Assembly (NCBI GenBank): GCA_018432955.1
Contig: JAHDSE010000161.1
Coordinates: forward strand, 1-33,471
Source: Syntrophomonadaceae bacterium
GTDB lineage: Bacteria > Bacillota > Syntrophomonadia > Syntrophomonadales > Syntrophomonadaceae
DNA: 33,471 nucleotides
Direction of reading: 5' to 3'
In this document: in pieces, positions 23,900-31,587 of the stretch
Layout: each line of letters starts with the position of its first letter
Position numbering within the stretch: position 1 is the stretch's first letter
Notes under the pieces: model-generated
What the model saw: the letters and a program-made list of their open reading frames with translations, nothing else
Told to the model about the DNA's origin: nothing
The model's database searches: none
Made by a program: the position numbers and the translations under genes

Positions 23900-23938
23900 C
23901 AGGGAAATCATTTGGCAAAAATGCGAATGATCTCCCTG
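23900..23938 (-). terminator. Terminator after the orphan gene
   Basis: CAGGGA/TCCCTG with inner ATCATT/AATGAT form a 12-bp stem; on the minus strand it is followed by TTTTACTTTT. It separates the AbrB-orphan transcript from the butyrate operon control region. Confidence 0.7.
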
Positions 23939-24146
23939 AAAATTTAATCTCAGTATTTTTTTAATCTCAAACTTCTTCTTTAATTCCTTAATTTATCTCC
24001 CCAATTATTAAGTATTTACTATCAATGGTCAATATATATCCTTTATGCTGTGTGTGCCGGAAATCACTGATCGGCATGAATTATATATGCTCTTTCAGCT
24101 CCCGCTGATAGTCAGCCAGGTTTCTTTATCGAACCACTCGAACTCC

Positions 24147-24500
24147 TTAAATCACGAGTTCACTATCAAGCTCCTGAATTTTCATTTGATAACATTTACA
24201 CTTTTGTATTATTTTTCTGGCATCTTCACTCTCGACAACAATAGACTCAAATTTGCTGCGATTTTCCGGATAGCTGATACTTATGTTAATATAATCGCAC
24301 TGATCGTCTTTATACTGTTTTTCCATTTTAAGCTGTTCCAGGGAATCAAAACTATATACAATAATATAATCCTCCTGATTGGGAAATCTTACAAATAGTT
24401 CATTTAGAAAAATTTCTATACTAATCTTATGATTTTTCCAGCGGCTATTAGATATTCCATCAAAATGAATAATACTTTCCTTTTTTACAGATGAATTCAT
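24147..24500 (-). CDS. Orphan protein of 117 residues
   Basis: Soluble, charged, no signal peptide or membrane segment. The sequence alternates short hydrophobic strands with charged turns (IIVYSFDSLEQL, DYINISISYPE) and has a CKC pair near residue 100 before a final helix. The ATG follows GGGGGAA by about 7 nt. It lies 103 nt after the AbrB-like gene and probably shares its promoter, suggesting an effector or partner of that regulator. I do not recognise the family. Confidence 0.6.
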   Translation of the reverse strand: MNSSVKKESIIHFDGISNSRWKNHKISIEIFLNELFVRFPNQEDYIIVYSFDSLEQLKMEKQYKDDQCDYINISISYPENRSKFESIVVESEDARKIIQKCKCYQMKIQELDSELVI

Positions 24501-24603
24501 TCGGCTTCCCCCATTATAAAAAATTAACTTCTTCTTAATATGAAAGCTTTTGTCAAGAAATCATCCCGCTACTGTGCCGCAATTATTGAATTATGCAAAA
24601 GCC

Positions 24604-24798
24604 TCAATATTGAAAATCCATAATAATTCCTTCATGAACCAATGCTTCTATAAACTCCGGCTCTAGTTTCTTTGATTGATACTCGTCCAGGTAAACCGTA
24701 ATTCTGTCTCCGCTCTTTAATCCCAGTGATTTTATAAGCTCTGCTGGAAGTAAAATCGTTCCATCCTTATTCAATTTGGCATCATAGATTATCGTCAT
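24604..24798 (-). CDS. AbrB/SpoVT-type DNA-binding protein
   Basis: A 64-residue swapped-hairpin beta-barrel protein. The AbrB core is clear: AKLNKDGTILLPAELIKSLGLKSGDRITVYLDE. It acts either as a transition-state style regulator or as the antitoxin of a toxin-antitoxin pair; the short, acidic C-terminal tail is antitoxin-like, but the next gene is not a recognised toxin. An in-frame TTG 6 nt upstream is less likely than the ATG at 24798, which is 7 nt from AAGGAGG. A consensus promoter with repeats precedes it. Confidence 0.8.
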   Translation of the reverse strand: MTIIYDAKLNKDGTILLPAELIKSLGLKSGDRITVYLDEYQSKKLEPEFIEALVHEGIIMDFQY

Positions 24799-24870
24799 TT
24801 TCAACCCTCCTTAAGAATTTTTTCGAACAACAGAACAAACCGCAAAAATTTTTGTTCATAAGTTAATATT

Positions 24871-24900
24871 ATTATATCTTGTATGCAAGTTATTTGTCAA
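24871..24900 (-). promoter_or_regulatory. Consensus sigma-A promoter of the AbrB-like gene
   Basis: TTGACA (24895-24900), 18 nt, TATAAT (24871-24876) on the minus strand, about 70 nt before the start codon. Both hexamers are perfect, predicting high basal expression unless repressed. Confidence 0.85.
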
Positions 24901-24927
24901 CCATTTATTTGTGCACTTCTTATTTGT
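24890..24927. repeat. Three direct repeats with 15-bp period at the AbrB promoter
   Basis: TTATTTGT occurs at 24890-24897, 24905-24912 and 24920-24927. The first overlaps the -35 box, the others lie upstream. A further GAACAAA/TTTGTTC dyad (24833-24857) lies in the leader. Likely binding sites, possibly for the AbrB-like protein itself. Confidence 0.55.
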
Positions 24928-24978
24928 GACAATATTTTGTCTTTTGTATTTTGCTGCAACATTGCAATATGTAACCAG

Positions 24979-25044
24979 AATAAAAGAACGATAGCTGAAA
25001 AAGGTATTATTAAAAATACCTTTTTCAGCTATCGTTCTTTTATT
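24979..25044. terminator. 30-bp perfect hairpin after the Flox operon
   Basis: Arms 24979-25008 and 25015-25044 are perfectly complementary over 30 bp around a 6-nt ATTAAA loop. It begins 22 nt after the FloxA stop. T-rich flanks allow termination in both directions, though the stem is much longer than usual. Confidence 0.75.
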
Positions 25045-25066
25045 ACCTATTGCCAGCTCTCAACTT

Positions 25067-25900
25067 TTACCATTCAGGCGGGAGCTCTCGTAACTGGGCC
25101 AGATTAAAGACCGGTCCATCCAGGCATATATACTGACTACCAATATTGCAGCGCCCGCATTTTCCTATACCACACTTCATGCGCATTTCCAGGGTGGTAA
25201 TTACCTGTTCGTCACTATAACCCATCTTTTCCAGGGCTTGCAGGACGAATTTTATCATTATCGGCGGCCCGCAGGTTACTGCTATTTTCCCTGCCGGATT
25301 GGGGTTTAATTCTTCCAGGTAAGAGGGTACAAAACCTACATGCCCATCCCAGCCTTCTTCAGCATTATCTATAGTCACATACACTTCGGTGTCCTTTTCC
25401 TGCGGCCATTTTTCAAACAGTTCATCCTTGAAGCAGAGGTCATCATAGCTGCGGCTGCCGTATAATATCTGGATTTTACCATAGTCTTCGCGGTGTTTGA
25501 AACAATATTTAATGAATGAACGCAGGGGAGCCAGGCCAATACCCCCGGCAATAAAGAGCATATCCTTTCCTTGGCAGTCCTCAACCGGGAACCCATTTCC
25601 ATAAGGTCCTCTTACCCCTATTTTTTGGCCTACTTCTATTTTATGAAGCTCATCGGTCATAAGCCCTACTCTCTTAATAGCAAATTGCAGATATTCCTGC
25701 TCCTCCTGCCAGGAAACAGAGAACATTCCTTCCCCAACAGGGATAAGCGAAACCATGGCCAACTGCCCCGGCATTACATTAAAGGGTACCCCTTCTTCAC
25801 TTTTAACATAAAAACTCTTGACATCTGAGGTTTCATCTTTTATGTCTACAACCTCAACAATAGTAGGCAGCAGAGGGTTTTCACAATTGCACTGATGCAC
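25067..25900 (-). CDS. floxA: FloxA-like FAD/NAD(P)H-binding oxidoreductase subunit
   Basis: A 277-residue ferredoxin-NADP reductase-fold protein, as in FloxA, sulfhydrogenase gamma and dihydroorotate dehydrogenase PyrK. The FAD-binding region is in the first 100 residues, GPYGNGF then the nucleotide site LFIAGGIGLAPLRS, CGPP before the last helix, and a C-terminal [2Fe-2S] motif Cys243-X4-Cys248-X2-Cys251-X7-Cys259. It should be the NADH entry point of the Flox-Hdr complex. A GTG at 25909 lies inside the Shine-Dalgarno sequence; the GTG at 25900 (8 nt after GGAGG) is preferred. Last gene of the operon, separated from floxB by an odd 149-nt gap. Confidence 0.85.
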   Translation of the reverse strand: MHQCNCENPLLPTIVEVVDIKDETSDVKSFYVKSEEGVPFNVMPGQLAMVSLIPVGEGMFSVSWQEEQEYLQFAIKRVGLMTDELHKIEVGQKIGVRGPYGNGFPVEDCQGKDMLFIAGGIGLAPLRSFIKYCFKHREDYGKIQILYGSRSYDDLCFKDELFEKWPQEKDTEVYVTIDNAEEGWDGHVGFVPSYLEELNPNPAGKIAVTCGPPIMIKFVLQALEKMGYSDEQVITTLEMRMKCGIGKCGRCNIGSQYICLDGPVFNLAQLRELPPEW

Positions 25901-25909
25901 AATACCCAC

Positions 25910-26049
25910 CTCCTTGGTTTAATTTTTAATTTTGAATTGTTAATTTTTAATTATGGTAAGTGACACTAACTATAAGCGATAGCTTACACAGAATACCCTA
26001 AGGGTATTTGTCCTCAATTACTAATTACTAATTGTTAATGGCGTAGCGC
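25910..26049. repeat. AT-rich palindromic spacer between floxB and floxA
   Basis: Two AT-only repeat tracts built on AATTGTTAAT flank nested dyads, including AATACCC/GGGTATT (around 25988-26004) and GTAAG/CTTAC, and a GCGTA/TACGC dyad overlaps the floxB stop. It resembles a small non-coding insertion; all other gaps in this operon are 15 nt or less. Confidence 0.4.
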
Positions 26050-27054
26050 CTACGCTTCCTTTATTTCTTTTATTATCTCAGTAATGCTTATCCCTGCGGG
26101 ACAGGCTACTATACAACGTCCGCAGCCCACGCAGAGAGGTTTCCCATACCTTTCCTGGAAAAATTCCAGTTTGTGCAGAAAGCGATTTCTAAACCTTTCT
26201 TTGGCATCCTCGCGGGGATTGTGCCCACCGGCCATCTGTGAATATTCCCGGTACATGCAGGAATCATAACAGCGAAAACGATAGCCTTCTTCTCCGAAAC
26301 TTTTCACCTGTATATCAAAACAGTAACAGCTCGGGCATACATAGGTACATATTCCACAGGTCTGGCAGGCCTCGGATAGTTTATCCCATATCGGATGTTC
26401 AAACATTCCCTTAAGTTTTGCGGCTACTCCATCATATTCAACATTTTTGCTGAAAGCCTGAAGTTCTGGTATTTTTACCTCTTTATTCTCCAATAAATCG
26501 GCTATTTTTTGCGTTAATGCTGTACCTTTTTCTGTCCGGGCTTCCCAGACATAGTCTTCTCCCGTATCCCGAATAATAATATCGGCAGTAGCCGGGTCAG
26601 TAGGATTTACTCCCATAGACGCGCAAAAACAATTGGGACCTGGTTGATAGCAGGCGTTGGCTATAATAGTCGTATTATCTCTCCTGCTCTTGTAGAAAGT
26701 ATCTTCATAGCCCCTGGTTAAAAACACATCATCAAAGCAATCTATAGCTGCCACATCACAGGCCCGGGCTCCAAATATTACCGTGGGGCTGGAGTCTTCA
26801 AAACTCTCCTTTATTACTACTCCACTGCCTTCTTCCTGGAAGCTGTACATCCTTTCCGTCTGCGGAAAAAGCACATTCTTGGGCGGAAGATAAACATTCA
26901 GAGCCTCCAGCATTAATTCGTCTTTTTCCTGGTCAAAAGTCTTCCAGGAATAAAAGCCACTGTTTTCTCCCCTGGCCGCGGGGACAAAAACATCGGCTGT
27001 TTCTGCCAGTTTATTCAATGCCGCTTTCAGCTTGTTTTTATTCAAGATTTGCAC
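26050..27054 (-). CDS. floxB: FloxB-like 4Fe-4S dicluster subunit
   Basis: A 334-residue cytoplasmic electron-transfer protein of the FloxB/AsrA/HydB-like family. The N-terminal two thirds hold the family-specific domain (FGARACDVAAIDCFDDVF near 93, a FCASMGVNP segment near 145). Two [4Fe-4S] ferredoxin motifs follow: CQTCGICTYVCP near 225 and CVGCGRCIVACP near 310. It should pass electrons from the FloxA flavin towards FloxC/FloxD and the Hdr module. The start is GTG, 8 nt after a GGGGG stretch, and 13 nt after the floxC stop. Confidence 0.82.
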   Translation of the reverse strand: MQILNKNKLKAALNKLAETADVFVPAARGENSGFYSWKTFDQEKDELMLEALNVYLPPKNVLFPQTERMYSFQEEGSGVVIKESFEDSSPTVIFGARACDVAAIDCFDDVFLTRGYEDTFYKSRRDNTTIIANACYQPGPNCFCASMGVNPTDPATADIIIRDTGEDYVWEARTEKGTALTQKIADLLENKEVKIPELQAFSKNVEYDGVAAKLKGMFEHPIWDKLSEACQTCGICTYVCPSCYCFDIQVKSFGEEGYRFRCYDSCMYREYSQMAGGHNPREDAKERFRNRFLHKLEFFQERYGKPLCVGCGRCIVACPAGISITEIIKEIKEA

Positions 27055-27067
27055 AATTCTTCACCCC

Positions 27068-27973
27068 CTAAATAAAGTCGTCCGGATCGTTTTCTCGATA
27101 GACACTAAGGGGTGGTATTGCCCCTTCAATATATTCCATTCCCGCCTCATAAGGACCAAAGAATTGGTCTACATCTTTTATCAGCTTCCGGTTAATGAGC
27201 ATCAGAGGAATGTTTACCGGGCAAACCCTCTCACATTCACCGCATTCAACACAGCGTCCGGCCATATGGGAAGCCCTGACCAGATGATACATCATATTAT
27301 CGCTGCTACTGCTTTCCCTGCCTACCCATTGAGGTTTTGTTTCATCAAAGATACAGGTGCGGCAGTTACAGGCCACACATACCTGGCGGCAGGCATAACA
27401 GCGTATGCATTTTGACAGGCTTTCTTCAAAAAAGCTGTAGCGTTCATCCGGGCTCATGTTTTCTATTTCCTTGACCCGGGCAAACCTGTCACCTTCCAGA
27501 TGCGCTTCCTGAATGTCACCCAGGATTTCATCATAGATTACCGGGTTGGGCTGCATACAGTTCCGGCATTTATCTGCCAGATCTTCCTCTTCGGTTTTCT
27601 TGCCAAAACCCGAGTTGTTTTTCATGGCTTTAAGAGGATCTTTCATTCCCGGGCAATTTACTCCCACAATATAGAGCCGTTCACGCTGGAACTGATTGTC
27701 CTCCAGAAGCCTTACTATACCACGGGAATCACAGCCCTTGACAACTATCCCTATTTTTTCAGGTCTGTCTCTGAATTTTAACAAGGAATTACTCAGATTA
27801 TGAATTGAATATTCATCAAAAATAATCTTATCCGCTTCCTCTGTATTCCGGGCAAAAAATGGTTTGGTCTGAAAAGGATATTCGCCTTTTTCCCAGGCCA
27901 TAAAGATATCTACCTGACCGTTTTCCAGAAGCTTTTTGGCGATTTCTTTGATCTTATTGCTGATATCTTTCAT
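27068..27973 (-). CDS. floxC: FloxC-like iron-sulfur subunit
   Basis: A 301-residue cysteine-rich protein. The first 150 residues resemble the N-terminal part of F420-hydrogenase/formate dehydrogenase beta subunits (VVKGCDSRGIVRLLEDNQ, VGVNCPGMKDP, DKCRNCMQPNP). A first cluster motif at 189-207 has seven cysteines (CIRCYACRQVC, then VACNCRTC), the second at 241-251 is CVECGECERVCP. Its ATG overlaps the stop of the preceding mvhD gene (ATGA), which is only seen when the selenocysteine TGA of that gene is read through; this supports the recoding. Function as intermediate electron carrier is inferred from the Flox gene order. Confidence 0.82.
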   Translation of the reverse strand: MKDISNKIKEIAKKLLENGQVDIFMAWEKGEYPFQTKPFFARNTEEADKIIFDEYSIHNLSNSLLKFRDRPEKIGIVVKGCDSRGIVRLLEDNQFQRERLYIVGVNCPGMKDPLKAMKNNSGFGKKTEEEDLADKCRNCMQPNPVIYDEILGDIQEAHLEGDRFARVKEIENMSPDERYSFFEESLSKCIRCYACRQVCVACNCRTCIFDETKPQWVGRESSSSDNMMYHLVRASHMAGRCVECGECERVCPVNIPLMLINRKLIKDVDQFFGPYEAGMEYIEGAIPPLSVYRENDPDDFI

Positions 27974-28404
27974 CGTGCATCCCTCAGCTTTCTGTTCGGT
28001 CCCAATTTATTAACATCGGCAACGAGTTTTTCCATACTCTGCTGGAATTTAATCCCTTCTGCTCCTGATATCCAGGCGGTCTGATATCTCTCAGACTCAA
28101 TACCTATATATTCCATAAGGCTTTTCATCACCGTATGACGTCGACGTTGAAAATAATTGCCACTACCATAGTGGCATTCTCCAGGATGTCATCCGGAAAG
28201 CAATACACCGTCCGCCCCCCGGTTAAATGCCCTCAAAACCAGCATAGGATCCATTCTTCCTGAACAGGGAGTCCTGATAATCCTCACTTCCGCAGGATAT
28301 TCCAGGTGATTGAGCCCTGCCAGGTCTGCTGCCGCATAGCTGCACCAGTTACAGGCAAAAACGATAATCTTGGGTTGCCACCCGCTCTTGTTCTCTACAG
28401 ACAC
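27970..28404 (-). CDS. floxD: MvhD/FloxD iron-sulfur subunit, selenoprotein (TGA = Sec72)
   Basis: A 144-residue [2Fe-2S] protein linking an electron-donating module to HdrA. It has the family's cysteines Cys18 and Cys21 (FACNWCSYAAADLAG), Cys47 (RTPCSGRMDP) and Cys77 (PGECHY). The codon at 28189-28191 is TGA, at the position where homologues have cysteine in GCHxGDCHY; methanococcal VhuD is a known selenoprotein at this motif. After the TGA the frame stays open for 72 codons with clear MvhD character and ends in an ATGA overlap with floxC. A hairpin at 28158-28176 fits a SECIS element. The start is GTG after GGAGGT, overlapping the end of hdrA by 10 nt. Confidence 0.88.
28158..28191 (-). promoter_or_regulatory. 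Selenocysteine TGA and SECIS-like hairpin of mvhD/floxD
   Basis: The TGA (28189-28191) is followed after 12 nt by an 8-bp perfect stem TGCCACTA/TAGTGGCA with a UGG apical loop (28158-28176). The loop GG falls at nucleotides 22-23 after the TGA, in the range of bacterial SECIS elements bound by SelB. Confidence 0.8.
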
Positions 28405-30380
28405 AGTGCATCCACCTCCGATACCAGTTGCTCATCAGTAAAGCCTTTTAAGTTCAAAGCCATTGTCCGGCATGCGGGAACACAGGCTCCGCATCCCTGG
28501 CACAGGCTGCTGTTCACTTCGGCCACAGTTCTCGTCAGGGGACCATGATGGCCTCTTTCTTGAATCTCTTTCAGTGAAATCGCATTATAAGGACAAATTG
28601 GTACACAGAATCCGCAGCCTGAACATTTGCTTATATCAACTTCTGAAACCATGGGCTCTGTAGCCAGCTCAGTTTTGGAAAACATGCCACAGACTTTGAC
28701 TGCCGCAGCACTGGCCTGGGCTACGGTATCTGGTATGTCCTTGGGTCCCTGACAGCATCCTGCCAGGAATACCCCGGCAGCAAAGGTTTCCACCGGCTGC
28801 AGTTTGGGATGGGCTTCCTGATAAAACCCGTCCTTATCAACAGAAAAGCCTATAGTCTTGGCCAGATCAATACTGTCTTCACCCGGCACCATAGCTGTTG
28901 CCAGGACTACCATATCCACTTCTACCTCCAGGGGCATACTTAGCAAGGTGTCTTCAGTTTTTAACACCAGTTTATCTCCCCGCGGATATATTTTGCTTAC
29001 CCGGCCTCTAATATATTTGGCCCCGGCATTCAGGGAACGCTGGTAAAATTCTTCATAGTTTTTGCCTGCGGTACGTACGTCCATGTAAAAGACATAGGCT
29101 TCACTGTCCTCTATTTTGTCCTTTACCTGATAAGCATGTTTGGCTGTATACATACAACAGGCCCGGGAACAGTAGCTCTTCCCTTTGGTATCATCCCGGG
29201 AACCTACACATTTGATAAAGGCTACATTTTTAGGTTCTTTCCCATCCGAAGGCCTTTTTATTTTCCCTCCGGTCGGGCCTCCCGCGCTCACCAGTCTTTC
29301 AAAGTGCAGGCTGGTAATAACGTCCGGATACTTACCATAACCGTACTCCCCGTAGGCCTCTTCCCATTTGAAGAGATCATAACCGGTAGCCATTACTATA
29401 GCCCCGACTTCTTCAGTGACATATTCATCCTGGTCATCAAATTTTATAGCATCGGTAGGGCAAACCTTTTCACAGATACCACATTTGTCTTTGCTTAGTT
29501 TCAAACAATTTAGAGCGTCTATATATGGTTTCCCGGGAACCGCCTGGGGGTAGACCTTGTGAATGGCAGGTCGCAAACCCAGCCCCAGATCAAATTCATC
29601 TTTAAGCTTTTTGGTGGGGCATTTTTCTATACAGGTACCACAGCCGGTACAGAGATCCCAGTCCACATATTTGGCTTTTTTCTTTATGGTAACATCGAAA
29701 TTGCCAATATATCCGCTAACCTCAGTAACCTCAGCATAGGTTATCAGTTCAATGTTAGGATGCTGCGCCACAGCAACCATCTTGGGGGTGCCTATTCAAG
29801 CGGCGCAGTCCATGGTAGGAAAGGTCTTGTCCAGTTGAGTCATCTTTCCTCCGATACTGGCCTCCTTCTCCACCAGAACCACCTGGTGCCCGGCCTCGGC
29901 TATATCCAGGGCCGCCTGCATACCGGCAATCCCCCCGCCAATGACCATGGCCTTTTTTCTAACCGGTATGCTCGATATCTGCAAAGGCTTATTGTGTAAT
30001 ACCTTGCTTACTGCCATGCGCACCAGGTCAATCGCTTTTTGGGTTGCCTGCCCCCGGTCATGGTGTACCCAGGAATCCTGTTCCCTTATATTCACCATCT
30101 CAAACAAATATCCATTAATTCCCCCGGCTTCAACAGCTTTGCGGAAAGTTTTTTCATGCATACGCGGTGAACATGAAGCAACCACTACCTGTTCAAGTTT
30201 ATGCTCCTGGATAGCCGTTCTGAGCAATTCCTGCCCGGGGTCTGAACACATATATTTATAAGTAGTAGCAAAGGCTACTCCCGGAATTTTTTTCGCTGTT
30301 TCAGCTACTTTTTCCGTATCAACCACTGAGGCAATATTGGTCCCGCAATCACAAACAAATACACCTACTCGTTTTTTCAT
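28395..30380 (-). CDS. hdrA: HdrA, flavin-containing heterodisulfide reductase subunit, selenoprotein (TGA = Sec195)
   Basis: A 661-residue protein when the TGA at 29796-29798 is read as selenocysteine. Residues 1-194 contain VFVCDCGTNI, the FAD Rossmann motif VIGGGIAGMQAA (147-158) and the DKTFPTMDCAA stretch. Sec195 takes the place of the cysteine in the family motif DCAxCxxTPKM. The following frame has four [4Fe-4S] motifs: CTGCGTCIEKCP, a CGICEKVCP, CSGCGFCVPICP and CQGCGACVPACR. HdrA is the flavin-based bifurcating core of Hdr complexes. A plain gene call would split it into pieces of 194 and about 461 residues. A hairpin 17 nt after the TGA supports recoding. The ATG follows GGGGGGAG, 15 nt after hdrB. 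Confidence 0.9.
29758..29798 (-). promoter_or_regulatory. Selenocysteine TGA and SECIS-like hairpin of hdrA
   Basis: The TGA (29796-29798) is followed by a stem UGCUG/CAGCA with a UGGCG loop, extended below a U-U mismatch by two G-C pairs (29758-29778). The loop GG lies 27-28 nt after the TGA. The 5-bp core is shorter than in mvhD but the layout is the same. Confidence 0.72.
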
Positions 30381-30395
30381 CTTTTCTCCCCCCTC

Positions 30396-31586
30396 TTAAG
30401 CCTGCTGCTTTTGTCTTTTTTTGAGTTCACCGTTTATCAGTGCTTCTGCCGTTTTAATCGCCTTCTCCTGGTCAGTTATCATAAGCTCAGCCAGTTTGCT
30501 GATTTTCTTTTCATCACCTGTTACAATTTCAGCCAGTAGTTTAGCTTTTTCTTCGTCTTTTATTATCCTGGCAGCGGTTTTTTCTGGATTTTTCGCAAAT
30601 CCTTTGGCCATAGCATCTATTTTTTTCTTCAATGCCGCTGCTTCTTCTTCATTTGCCGGTTCACTTTTAGATATTTTTTTCTTCTTTTTTTCCTGCTCTT
30701 CGGCTTCCATTTGTGCAGCTTTAGCCGGGAGTGATTTCAAATATTCCACGGCCTCCACAAAATGCCGGTTAGTCCCCACTTTTTCCGGGGCATCTCCACA
30801 GGCTGCAGCTACCAGCTCGGTTACAAAATATATCGGCAGACCAAATTTTTCACGAAATTCCTTTTCTACTCCCGCCTGCCTCATGTCCAAATTCATCATG
30901 CACAGGGGACAGGCTGTCACTATACATTCCGCCCCGGCATCACGGGCATTTTTTAGTATTTCATAAGTCATTCTTTTTCCTATTTCAGGCCGTGAAGTAG
31001 CCAGAGCCGCGCCGCAGCATTCGGTTTTATGTGACCAGTCTACAGTCTCTGCTCCCAGAGCTTTGAGAATCGTATCCATGGTCTGTGGGTCTTCGGGATC
31101 ATCAAATCCGGTATGATGAACAGGCCTGACCAGAAGGCAGCCATAATAACAGGCAGCTTTCATAGCCTTTAACGGCTGCTTCACCTTTTCCTTGATTTTT
31201 TCAGGTCCCAGCTTATTAGCCAGCAAATCCAGTACGGAGATCGTTTCATTTTTGGCTTCATATTCCATATCAATCGCCTGTTGTATTTTTTCCCGCATCT
31301 CACCGTCTTCCCGAACAGTAATTTCAGTGGTTCTAAAACGGTTATAACAGGCAGCACAGGGAACCAGGATATCCAGGCCGGTTTTTTCAGCTATGGCCAG
31401 GTTGCGGGCTGGAAGAGCCAGGGACAGCAATTTATTGGTATTATGGCCGGAGGTTGCTCCACAGCAGTTCCAATCTTCAATTTCCACCAATTCTACTCCC
31501 ATCAACTCAGCCGTTCTCTCAGTAGAAAGGCCGTATTCTATAGCACTGCCTTCCTGGGAACAACCAGGATAATATGCCATTTTCAT
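30396..31586 (-). CDS. hdrB: HdrB, non-cubane iron-sulfur subunit with charged C-terminal extension
   Basis: A 396-residue CCG-domain protein. The catalytic domain (about 1-285) has both cysteine-rich motifs of HdrB: NCCGA near 40 with CAAC near 77, and ECCGA near 190 with ACPLC near 225. These bind the two non-cubane clusters that reduce disulfides in methanogens. Beyond this comes about 110 extra residues rich in Lys, Glu and Ala, absent from typical HdrB (about 290 residues). A GTG at 31595 lies in the Shine-Dalgarno sequence; the ATG at 31586, 8 nt after GGAGG, is the better start, one nucleotide after the hdrC stop. The disulfide substrate in a non-methanogen is unknown. Confidence 0.88.
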   Translation of the reverse strand: MKMAYYPGCSQEGSAIEYGLSTERTAELMGVELVEIEDWNCCGATSGHNTNKLLSLALPARNLAIAEKTGLDILVPCAACYNRFRTTEITVREDGEMREKIQQAIDMEYEAKNETISVLDLLANKLGPEKIKEKVKQPLKAMKAACYYGCLLVRPVHHTGFDDPEDPQTMDTILKALGAETVDWSHKTECCGAALATSRPEIGKRMTYEILKNARDAGAECIVTACPLCMMNLDMRQAGVEKEFREKFGLPIYFVTELVAAACGDAPEKVGTNRHFVEAVEYLKSLPAKAAQMEAEEQEKKKKKISKSEPANEEEAAALKKKIDAMAKGFAKNPEKTAARIIKDEEKAKLLAEIVTGDEKKISKLAELMITDQEKAIKTAEALINGELKKRQKQQA

Positions 31587-31587
31587 T

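Larger units (their letters stand above)
23675..24146. other. Regulatory region upstream of the butyrate operon
   Basis: No credible gene. It contains the sigma-54 promoter (23750-23764), a candidate activator site (23829-23863) and the terminator of the AbrB/orphan gene pair (23900-23938). The stretch 24001-24146 shows nothing I can name. Confidence 0.6.

Noticed and set aside
24001..24146. Possible transposase remnant upstream of the butyrate control region
   Set aside because: Minus-strand fragments such as EFEWFDKETW and YQRELKEHI look protein-like, but they are short, in different frames and match no family I can name.
29780..29820. Frameshift or nonsense mutation splitting hdrA
   Set aside because: The frame is unchanged across the stop, the stop is TGA exactly at a conserved Cys codon, flanking motifs are intact and a second gene in the operon shows the same pattern with a hairpin. 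Selenocysteine explains all of it.
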